This document shows, piece after piece, positions 45,713-52,735 of a stretch of DNA of 64,000 bases. The notes beneath the pieces are model-generated. The model was not told the DNA's origin, did no database searches, and saw only the letters and a program-made list of their open reading frames with translations. Source of the DNA: WLND01 sp040398845 (lineage in GTDB: Bacteria; Actinomycetota; Actinomycetes; S36-B12); the NCBI GenBank assembly GCA_040398845.1, contig JBBATH010000001.1:412222-476221 (forward strand), read 5' to 3'. Position 1 is the first letter of the stretch; every line of letters begins with the position of its first letter. Position numbers and translations under genes: made by a program.

Positions 45713-45875
45713 GCAACAACCTGGTTGTTGCATGAGGTTCGTTGGGTCGCGAGTGTGGCGAGCGTCCTTTTGGGACGTTTGCGACGCGATGCCGAGACCT
45801 CTGTGCGCGCTGCGACAGGGGTCTTCGTGATTCCTCGGGTAGATCGCGTCCCATCACCTCGAGCAAGGAGCCGCC
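45713..45875 (+). promoter_or_regulatory. Structured leader of the infC operon
   Basis: Three hairpins are visible. GCAACAAC / GTTGTTGC (45713-45731) has an 8-bp perfect stem and a 3-nt loop. CGTCC / GGACG lies around a TTTTG loop near 45762. AGACCTCTGT / ACAGGGGTCT (45795-45824) has a 10-bp stem with one G-T pair. An SD AAGGAG stands at 45865-45870. infC operons are commonly controlled by L20 or by translation-dependent attenuation, so the structured leader is suggestive, but I cannot match it to a named RNA family. Confidence 0.6.
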
Positions 45876-46481
45876 ATCAGCGTCGAGCCAAGGATCAATG
45901 ACCGGATCCGCGTGCCTGAGGTCCGACTCGTCGGACCAAATGGCGAGCAGGTGGGGATCGTCCGCATCGAGGATGCGCTCCGCCTTGCCGTAGAAGCGGA
46001 CCTAGACCTCGTCGAGGTGGCTCCGATGGCGAAGCCTCCGGTTTGCAAGCTCATGGACTTCGGGAAATTCAAGTACGAAGCTGCCATGAAGGAGCGTGAG
46101 TCCCGGCGCAACCAAACCCACACGATCATCAAGGAGATGAAGCTCCGGCCGAAGATCGATCCGCACGACTACGAGACGAAGAAGGGTCACGTCGAGCGGT
46201 TTCTCAAGGCCGGCGACAAGGTGAAGATCACGATCATGTTTCGAGGTCGCGAGCAGAGCCGACCGGAGCTCGGCCTTCGACTTCTCGGCAAGTTGGCGGA
46301 GGATGTCGAGCCGCTTGGCTCCGTTGAAGCCACGCCGAAGCAGGACGGACGCAACATGATTATGGTTCTCGCCCCGCATCGCCGTAAGGCGGAGTCGGGG
46401 AAGGCCCGTGAGGATGCCGCGACTGCCGAGTTCGGAGAAGTCGTGGCCGAGGCCGAAGCCGAGATCGTCGTCGAATCCTGA
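45876..46481 (+). CDS. infC: Translation initiation factor IF-3, ATC start
   Basis: 201 aa. The first ATG/GTG-type start, GTG at 45912, would cut off the conserved RINDRIRVPEVRLVG. Reading upstream, ATC at 45876 begins ISVEPRINDRIR and has the SD AAGGAG (45865-45870) at 5-nt spacing. Non-AUG (AUU/AUC) starts are the hallmark of infC and let IF-3 limit its own synthesis. The N-domain, the linker (ESRRNQTHTIIKEMKLRPKID) and the C-domain are complete. The acidic C-terminal tail (EFGEVVAEAEAEIVVES) is an actinobacterial-type extension. Confidence 0.95.
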   Translation: MSVEPRINDRIRVPEVRLVGPNGEQVGIVRIEDALRLAVEADLDLVEVAPMAKPPVCKLMDFGKFKYEAAMKERESRRNQTHTIIKEMKLRPKIDPHDYETKKGHVERFLKAGDKVKITIMFRGREQSRPELGLRLLGKLAEDVEPLGSVEATPKQDGRNMIMVLAPHRRKAESGKAREDAATAEFGEVVAEAEAEIVVES

Positions 46482-46519
46482 TCGTCCTACCCGCCCCACC
46501 CAACCTAGCGAGGAATGTC

Positions 46520-46714
46520 ATGCCGAAGCAGAAGACCCACAGCGGTGCCAAGAAGCGATTCAAGGTGACCGGCTCGGGCAAGATCACCCACGAGCAGGCG
46601 AATCGTCGTCATCTCATGGAGTCGAAGTCGAGCAAGCGCACCCGCAGACTTGAGTCGGATGCCATGGTGGCCCCGGCTGACATGAAGAAGGTCAAGAAGC
46701 TCCTCGGCCGCTAG
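46520..46714 (+). CDS. rpmI: 50S ribosomal protein L35
   Basis: 64 aa, with the standard core MPKQKTHSGAKKRFKVTGSGKI and the basic KSSKRTRRLESD. An SD GAGGAA precedes the ATG. It is the second gene of the conserved infC-rpmI-rplT operon, 38 nt after infC. Confidence 0.97.
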   Translation: MPKQKTHSGAKKRFKVTGSGKITHEQANRRHLMESKSSKRTRRLESDAMVAPADMKKVKKLLGR

Positions 46715-46766
46715 CCGACCCCGCCGTTACCCGTGGCATTCCGCCCACTTTTTTCAGGAGATCGAC

Positions 46767-47135
46767 ATGGCACGCGTTAAAAGAGCAGTCAATGCACAGA
46801 AGAAGCGTCGCGAGATCCTCGAGCGCGCCAGCGGTTACCGCGGCCAGCGTTCGCGGCTCTACCGCAAGGCCAAGGAGCAGGTCACTCACTCGATGGTCTA
46901 CGCGTACGCCGACAGGCGCACGCGTAAGGGTGACTTCCGTCGCCTGTGGATTCAGCGAATCAATGCCGGGGCGCGGGCAAACGACATGACCTACAACCGG
47001 TTCATTCAGGGACTCAAGGTTGCCGGCGTCGAGGTCGATCGTCGAATGCTCGCAGAGCTGGCCGTGAACGACCCGGCGGCATTTTCGGCGCTCGTGGCCG
47101 TGGCCAAGGCATCCGTTCCCGCAGCGTCCGCCTGA
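46767..47135 (+). CDS. rplT: 50S ribosomal protein L20
   Basis: 122 aa. The family core is clear: MARVKRAVNAQKKRREILERASGYRGQRSRLYRKAKEQV and RKGDFRRLWIQRINAGARANDMTYNRFIQGLKVAGVEVDRRMLAELAV. An SD AGGAG lies before the ATG. L20 binds 23S rRNA early in assembly and in many bacteria represses its own operon through the infC leader. The C-terminus overlaps the frame of the methyltransferase that follows. Confidence 0.97.
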   Translation: MARVKRAVNAQKKRREILERASGYRGQRSRLYRKAKEQVTHSMVYAYADRRTRKGDFRRLWIQRINAGARANDMTYNRFIQGLKVAGVEVDRRMLAELAVNDPAAFSALVAVAKASVPAASA

Positions 47136-47143
47136 ATCACCCA

Positions 47144-47980
47144 TTGACTCAGCTGCTCGCATCGCGGCGATCCCCGAGGGTCGCCGCGATGCGGCATTTA
47201 CGGACTAGGTCCGGGCGACGTGAAGCAGGAGCTTTCGCTGTCGAAGGACCTCAGGCCGTTCGGGAGGCGGTGTTGCATGCCCGACGACTGCGGACGGTTT
47301 ACGCGACTACCGATGCCTGTGAGCGATTCGCCGAAATCATCGTGGGCGCGCGAGCGAATGGCGTCGAAGTTGTTCTTGTCACGGATGACGTGATCGAAGC
47401 CATGACCGAGACACGCGCCCCGCAGGGGATCATGGCGGTATGCGATTTCGTTGACCAGTCGCTTGATGACGTCGTTCGATTCGACATCAACAGCGCAGTG
47501 GTCTTGGAGTCCGCGTCCGATCCGGGCAATATCGGAACCATTATCAGAACTGCTGACGCCGCAGGCGCCAGCGGCGTTGTCCTCACGAAGGGTTCGGCCG
47601 ATCCCTTCGGGGGCAAGGTTGTCAGGGCAACCGCAGGGTCGATCTTCCACCTGCCCGTCGTTGACGACGTTGACGTGCAGTCGCTGGTCGCACGAGTATG
47701 CGCCACCGGCATGACCCTCGCCGTGGCGACTGGTGACGGCGAGAGCGACGTCTTTGAGTGGCTGGAAGAGGCTCCTCACTCGATCTGTTGGGTATTCGGC
47801 ACGGAGGCCCACGGAGTGAGCGATGAGATGAGGGCGGTGGCCGATGTACGGGTGCGAATCCCGATCGTGGGCCGGGCAGAGTCGCTCAATGTGGGGGCGG
47901 CCGTCGCCGTGTGCCTGTTTGCCGATGTTGCTCGTCGGCATGGAAGACTGAAGTCATCCAACAATGACCCGAACCGCTGA
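47144..47980 (+). CDS. TrmH/SpoU family RNA 2'-O-methyltransferase, TTG start
   Basis: About 278 aa. The N-terminal substrate-binding domain SPRVAAMRHLRTRSGRREAGAFAVEGPQAVREAV and the SpoU knot motifs are intact: ASDPGNIGTIIRTADAAGASGVVL, RATAGSIFHLPV, and VRIPIVGRAESLNVGAAVAVCLFA. The first ATG (47189) would remove the conserved SPRV, so TTG at 47144 is chosen; CTG at 47132 (a CTGA overlap with rplT) is another option. Position behind rplT is typical for the actinobacterial 23S rRNA methyltransferases of the TsnR/RlmB group. The exact target base is not known. Confidence 0.88.
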   Translation: MTQLLASRRSPRVAAMRHLRTRSGRREAGAFAVEGPQAVREAVLHARRLRTVYATTDACERFAEIIVGARANGVEVVLVTDDVIEAMTETRAPQGIMAVCDFVDQSLDDVVRFDINSAVVLESASDPGNIGTIIRTADAAGASGVVLTKGSADPFGGKVVRATAGSIFHLPVVDDVDVQSLVARVCATGMTLAVATGDGESDVFEWLEEAPHSICWVFGTEAHGVSDEMRAVADVRVRIPIVGRAESLNVGAAVAVCLFADVARRHGRLKSSNNDPNR

Positions 47981-47992
47981 ATGGAGGCCGCA

Positions 47993-48817
47993 ATGTCGTA
48001 CGTCACGCTCCCCATCTTCGACGAGACCGGCTACGTCGTCGTCGACTCATATGATCAAGATCAGGACCCGAATGAGTGGAATGACCTCATTTACGTGGAC
48101 TGGAAGTCCTCAGGAGATACGAGATTCTCTCCGATTGCGAGTGCATACGGTGCCATCGAATGCGACGGATTCTGGAATCACACGCCAGCGAAGACCGATA
48201 AGGACGGTGTGTGGGTACCGGAGAATGTCGAGCGAGCCCCGCGGCTGACTGAGCGGGCCATGGAGTCAGGCGCGAATGTCGGACGTTGCCGGGTGATCGA
48301 GTTGCAGCCGAATACGTACGCCGATGCGATCTACAACCTGCACCGTGATGACAACAACCGGCTCAATGTTGAGGGCACCGGCTGGATCGTCCGCGCCTTC
48401 TTCAACCTCACTGATAATCCCGACTCGATGATGATTCTGCGTGGAGATAAAGACGATCCGGCGACCGAGATGCGGGTGCCGCTGCCTGCCGGCGCACAGG
48501 TCGTCATCGATACGCAGCGTCTTTATCACGCGGTTTGGCACCCAGGCCCCGAGCCGCGGTACTGCCTGATCACTTCCCTTGAATCCGGCCCCGAGCTGGA
48601 CAGCTGGATCGGCACCCGAAACCCGGTCTCAAGGATCGAGTCGCCGGCGATTGATCCGGTGATGGCGCAGGAGGCTTACGCGGCTGTAGAGGTGAAGAGG
48701 GCGGCGCGAGCGGCAGCCATCGCAGCCCAGGGTAAGGACCCGAGGTTCGGAGATGGAAGCATGGCTATGGCCGAGGACGCAGGGGATGCCGGTATGGAGG
48801 TTTTGAGCGAGGCATGA
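47993..48817 (+). CDS. Putative 2-oxoglutarate/Fe(II)-dependent oxygenase coupled to cysD
   Basis: 274 aa. I do not recognise a named family. The pattern LHRDD (His117-x-Asp119), a distal His179 in RLYHAVWHPG and Arg189 ten residues later is the metal and co-substrate layout of 2-oxoglutarate/Fe(II) dioxygenases; FFNL and PLPAGAQVVIDT look like cupin-barrel strands. The C-terminal ~60 residues are Ala-rich and probably disordered. ATG at 47993 has GGAGG (47983-47987) 5 nt upstream; the ATG at 47981 lacks an SD. It overlaps cysD by 4 nt, so it is co-translated with the sulfate activation genes. Confidence 0.7.
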   Translation: MSYVTLPIFDETGYVVVDSYDQDQDPNEWNDLIYVDWKSSGDTRFSPIASAYGAIECDGFWNHTPAKTDKDGVWVPENVERAPRLTERAMESGANVGRCRVIELQPNTYADAIYNLHRDDNNRLNVEGTGWIVRAFFNLTDNPDSMMILRGDKDDPATEMRVPLPAGAQVVIDTQRLYHAVWHPGPEPRYCLITSLESGPELDSWIGTRNPVSRIESPAIDPVMAQEAYAAVEVKRAARAAAIAAQGKDPRFGDGSMAMAEDAGDAGMEVLSEA

Positions 48818-49731
48818 GCGAGACCACCGTTCCCTACGAGGCTGTACTCGACGAGCTCGAAGCTGAGGCCATCCACATCTACCGGGAGACTGCCGCTGCG
48901 TTTCGAGATCCGGTGCTGCTTTACAGCATCGGCAAGGACTCCTCCGTGCTCCTTCACCTCGCCCTCAAGGCGTTCGCGCCGGCTGGGCTCCCATTCCCCG
49001 TCATGCATGTCGACACCACCTGGAAGTTCCAGGAGATGATTGCATTTCGAGACAAACGCGTAGCCGAGCTCGGGCTTGACCTGCGAATCTCGACGAATGA
49101 AGAGGCGAGAGCGGAGGGAGTTTCGCCCTTCTCCCACGGCACGCATGAGTACACCCGGATCATGAAGACTGTTGCGCTGCGCGCCGGCATTGATCGCTAT
49201 GGCTTCGATGCAGCCATCGGCGGCGCCAGACGAGATGAGGAGCGAAGCCGCGCGAAGGAGCGCATCTTCAGTCTGCGTGAGCCGGGCCACCGCTGGGATC
49301 CACGCAAGCAGAGGCCGGAGTTCTGGCGGACCGCCAACACGACCCTTTCCAAGGGACAGTCGATGAGAGTGTTTCCGCTCTCGAATTGGACCGAACTTGA
49401 CGTGTGGCGCTACATCCAGAGAGAGGCGATTGACATCCCGACCCTTTACTTTGCCAAGGAGCGTCCGGTTGTCGAGCGAGATGGGGCGCTCATCATGGTT
49501 GACGATGACCGTTTTCCCTTGCGCGACGGTGAGGTCGTTCAGATGCGGTCAGTTCGGTTCCGAACCCTTGGCTGCTACCCGCTCACCGGGGCCGTCGAAT
49601 CGACAGCGGACAACTTGGTGGATCTCATCGCGGAGATGGAGAGTTCGACCATGTCCGAGCGTGCCGGCCGGTTGATCGACGGTGAGGGCGGCGGGTCCAT
49701 GGAGGCCAAGAAAGCAGAGGGCTACTTCTAA
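48814..49731 (+). CDS. cysD: Sulfate adenylyltransferase subunit 2
   Basis: 305 aa. It is the ATP pyrophosphatase-type subunit that makes adenosine 5'-phosphosulfate (APS) with CysN. The PP-loop YSIGKDSSVLLHLA, VDTTWKFQEMIAFRD, and the block IGGARRDEERSRAKERIFS...DPRKQRPEFW are family signatures; the end KKAEGYF is typical. ATGA overlap with the putative oxygenase and a 1-nt overlap with cysNC show a three-gene unit. No cysH or sulfite reductase gene is near, so APS/PAPS may serve sulfation as well as assimilation. Confidence 0.96.
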   Translation: MSETTVPYEAVLDELEAEAIHIYRETAAAFRDPVLLYSIGKDSSVLLHLALKAFAPAGLPFPVMHVDTTWKFQEMIAFRDKRVAELGLDLRISTNEEARAEGVSPFSHGTHEYTRIMKTVALRAGIDRYGFDAAIGGARRDEERSRAKERIFSLREPGHRWDPRKQRPEFWRTANTTLSKGQSMRVFPLSNWTELDVWRYIQREAIDIPTLYFAKERPVVERDGALIMVDDDRFPLRDGEVVQMRSVRFRTLGCYPLTGAVESTADNLVDLIAEMESSTMSERAGRLIDGEGGGSMEAKKAEGYF

Positions 49732-51581
49732 TGACGACCACACGCCAAACCCCGGTGCTCCACCTTGTTACCTGCGGCTCCGTCGATGACGGCAAGTCCA
49801 CGCTCATCGGGCGACTACTGGCAGAAACCAACAGCGTCCCACTCGATCAGCTTGAATACGCTCGGCAGACCCGACGCGGGGGTTCAACGATCCCGGTGGG
49901 CGAGGTTGACTTCTCACTCCTCACCGACGGCCTCGAGGCCGAGCGTGAGCAGGGGATCACCATCGATGTCGCCTACCGGCACATGAACCTGCCGAATGGC
50001 CGGCGCGTACTCATCGCTGATGCGCCGGGTCATGAGCAGTACACGCGCAACATGGCGGTTGCTGCCTCGAATGGTGATGTCGCGGTACTGCTCGTCGATG
50101 CCGCACGCGGGGTGCGCCCGCAGACCCATCGTCACCTGACCGTGTGTGCGCTTATGGGCGTGAAGACCGTCATGATTGCCGTGAACAAGATGGATCTCGT
50201 GGGCTACAGCCGCCCGCCATTCGATGAGATCGTCGAGGTGGTCGAGGCAACTGCGTCTCGCCTCGGGGTGCCCGATGTTCGGGCGATCCCGATGAGCGCG
50301 GCAGCAGGGGACAACGTCACGTCATCGACGAATGAGATGCCATGGTTCGAGGGTCCGAGTCTCCTTGAGGCGCTGTGCGGCTGGGAGCCGGTCGAGGACA
50401 CGGCGAGGAAGCCCTTCCGGTTCCCCGTGCAGTTCATCGTGCGTGCCGAGGGCAACTTTCGGGGATATGCCGGAACTGTGGTCTCGGGTGAGGTGTCGAG
50501 GGGAGACGAGATCGTCGTTGCCGACTCCGGCCGAACGGCGCTGATCGATCGCATCGTCACTTTCGATGGAGATCTCGAGCAGGCAGTGAGCGGACAGGCT
50601 GTGACCTTGACGCTCGACCACGAGGTCGATGTCACTCGCGGCGACCTGATTGCCGGATTGGGTGCCACTGCTGTTCAGCCCGCCGACCGCTTCTCAGCTG
50701 ACCTAGTCTGGCTGGGCGAGGAGCCGTTGGCCCACGGCCGTTCGTACCTGCTCGTGTCAGGATCACGTTCTGTCCCAGCGACGGTAACGAATGTGCGCTA
50801 TCGCCTCGATGTCGTCTCGGGACACGAGCATTCGGCGCGACTCCTCGACATGAACGATGTCGGACGTGTCGAGATCGCGACGGACCGTCCGATCCCAATG
50901 GATCCGTACACGACGAGCCGTGACACCGGGGGCTTCCTCCTCGTGGATCGGGTGACGGCTGACACAGTGGCCGCGGGGCTGACCCGTCATGCAATGCGCC
51001 GGTCCTTCAACGTCGTTCCTCATTCATACGACGTTGATCACGAGGCCCGGGTGCGGCTGATGGGACATGAGGGCAAGGTGGTGTGGCTTACCGGGTTGCC
51101 GGGTTCCGGAAAGTCGAGCATTGCCGATGCTGCCGTACGCAGGTTGCATGCACTCGGCGTCCACACCTACGTCCTCGATGGCGACAATGTCCGGACTGGT
51201 CTCAACAAGGATCTCGGGTTCACTCCAGAGGATCGCGCTGAAAATGTTCGGCGGGTGGCCGAGGTGAGCAAGCTCATGATGGATTCAGGGCTCGTTGTGT
51301 TCGTCGCTCTCGTGTCTCCGTACCGGTCCGACCGACTGTCGGCGAAGGCGCTCTTCGGTCCAGGGGAGTTCCTCGAGGTGCACGTCGATACCTCGGTGGA
51401 GGTGTGCGCTGAGCGCGATCCGAAAGGCCTTTACGCGAAGGCGGCGGCGGGTTCGCTCCCAAACATGACCGGCATGGGGCAGGCCTATGAGGTCCCGGAG
51501 CGGCCAGATCTTGTCCTCCACGGCGTCGGCGATATTGAAGCATCCGTCACCGCACTGACGATTGCGATCCTCGGCAAGTAG
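49731..51581 (+). CDS. cysNC: Bifunctional sulfate adenylyltransferase subunit 1 / adenylylsulfate kinase
   Basis: 616 aa, a fusion. The elongation-factor-like GTPase part has GSVDDGKSTLIGRLL (G1), DAPGHEQYTRNM (G3) and NKMD (G4), and uses GTP hydrolysis to drive APS formation with CysD. From about residue 444 an APS kinase domain follows, with P-loop GLPGSGKSS, DGDNVRTGLNKDLGF and DPKGLYAKA, making PAPS. CysNC fusions are known in mycobacteria and other bacteria. The ATG overlaps the cysD stop by one base; 44 nt separate it from pheS. Confidence 0.96.
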   Translation: MTTTRQTPVLHLVTCGSVDDGKSTLIGRLLAETNSVPLDQLEYARQTRRGGSTIPVGEVDFSLLTDGLEAEREQGITIDVAYRHMNLPNGRRVLIADAPGHEQYTRNMAVAASNGDVAVLLVDAARGVRPQTHRHLTVCALMGVKTVMIAVNKMDLVGYSRPPFDEIVEVVEATASRLGVPDVRAIPMSAAAGDNVTSSTNEMPWFEGPSLLEALCGWEPVEDTARKPFRFPVQFIVRAEGNFRGYAGTVVSGEVSRGDEIVVADSGRTALIDRIVTFDGDLEQAVSGQAVTLTLDHEVDVTRGDLIAGLGATAVQPADRFSADLVWLGEEPLAHGRSYLLVSGSRSVPATVTNVRYRLDVVSGHEHSARLLDMNDVGRVEIATDRPIPMDPYTTSRDTGGFLLVDRVTADTVAAGLTRHAMRRSFNVVPHSYDVDHEARVRLMGHEGKVVWLTGLPGSGKSSIADAAVRRLHALGVHTYVLDGDNVRTGLNKDLGFTPEDRAENVRRVAEVSKLMMDSGLVVFVALVSPYRSDRLSAKALFGPGEFLEVHVDTSVEVCAERDPKGLYAKAAAGSLPNMTGMGQAYEVPERPDLVLHGVGDIEASVTALTIAILGK

Positions 51582-51625
51582 GCACCGACGTCAGTTTTCT
51601 CCGGGGGTGAAATACTCGGGGTCTT

Positions 51626-52735
51626 ATGTCTGGACCAAACACGAGTTTTGACCCGAAGCAGGTATCCGTCCTGAGCGCAGACGCCATCGATGGCATGGCG
51701 CGCGAGGCATGTGAGGCCATCAGTGCGGCCGCAACCCTCGCAGCGTTCAAGGAGGTTCGGATCGCTCATGCGGGCGATCGATCGCCCCTCGCCCTCGCAA
51801 ACCGAGAGATCGGGGCGCTGCCTCCGGCCGCTAAAGCCGAGGTTGGCAAGCGGGTCGGCGAGGCACGAAATGTGGTGAAGTTGGCGCTCGATGACCGGCA
51901 AGTGACCCTTGAGGTCGAGCGTGACGAGCGGGTCCTCGCTGAGGAATGCGTCGATGTGACGCTGCCTGTGGTTCGAGAGGCTGTCGGCGGACGTCACCCG
52001 CTCACCACCCTCATCGAGCGGGTGTGCGACGTATTCGTGGCCATGGGCTACGACATTGCCGAAGGTCCTGAGGTCGAGGCGGAGTGGGTGAACTTTGACG
52101 CGCTCAACGTTCCACCGGACCACCCAGCACGAACAATGCAGGACACCTTTTACGTTACTTCGGCTGATAGCGGCGTCGTCCTTCGCACCCAGACGTCACC
52201 GATTCAGATTCGCGCGATGCTGGAGCGGCCCCTGCCGATCTACGTAGTGGCGCCGGGCCGGGTGTTCCGGACCGATGAGCTCGATGCCACGCATACGCCG
52301 GTGTTCCATCAGGTTGAAGGACTTGCCGTCGACGAGAACATCACGATGGCAGACCTGAAGGGGACGCTTGATCACTTCGCGCAGGCGATGTTCGGCGAGG
52401 GCATTGTGACGCGACTGCGCCCCTCGTACTTCCCCTTCACCGAGCCCAGTGCCGAGCTCGACGTTCAATGCTTTGTGTGCAGAGGAACTTCCGTCGGGAA
52501 TCCTGACCAGCCCTGTCGCACCTGCGGGAGCGAAGGTTGGATTGAGTGGGGAGGCTGCGGCATGGTGAACCCGAGGGTGCTTCGCGCAGTGGGGATCGAC
52601 CCGATGCGCTACCGAGGCTTCGCGTTCGGAATGGGCATTGAGCGCACCCTCATGTTCCGCAACGGAGTCACCGACATGCGCGACATGGTCGAGGGCGATA
52701 TCCGGTTCACTCGAGCATTTGGTTTGGAGTCGTAG
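51626..52735 (+). CDS. pheS: Phenylalanyl-tRNA synthetase alpha chain
   Basis: 369 aa. It is a class II synthetase catalytic chain. An N-terminal coiled coil (to about residue 100) precedes the catalytic domain with HPARTMQDTFYV, LRTQTSPIQIRAML, RVFRTDELDATHTPVFHQVEG (motif 2) and GFAFGMGIERTLMFRNGVTDMRD (motif 3). A CFVCRG...CRTCG cysteine set lies in between, as in many high-GC homologues. TACTCG at 51613-51618 lies 7 nt before the ATG, so a leaderless start is possible. It overlaps pheT by one base. Confidence 0.96.
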   Translation: MSGPNTSFDPKQVSVLSADAIDGMAREACEAISAAATLAAFKEVRIAHAGDRSPLALANREIGALPPAAKAEVGKRVGEARNVVKLALDDRQVTLEVERDERVLAEECVDVTLPVVREAVGGRHPLTTLIERVCDVFVAMGYDIAEGPEVEAEWVNFDALNVPPDHPARTMQDTFYVTSADSGVVLRTQTSPIQIRAMLERPLPIYVVAPGRVFRTDELDATHTPVFHQVEGLAVDENITMADLKGTLDHFAQAMFGEGIVTRLRPSYFPFTEPSAELDVQCFVCRGTSVGNPDQPCRTCGSEGWIEWGGCGMVNPRVLRAVGIDPMRYRGFAFGMGIERTLMFRNGVTDMRDMVEGDIRFTRAFGLES

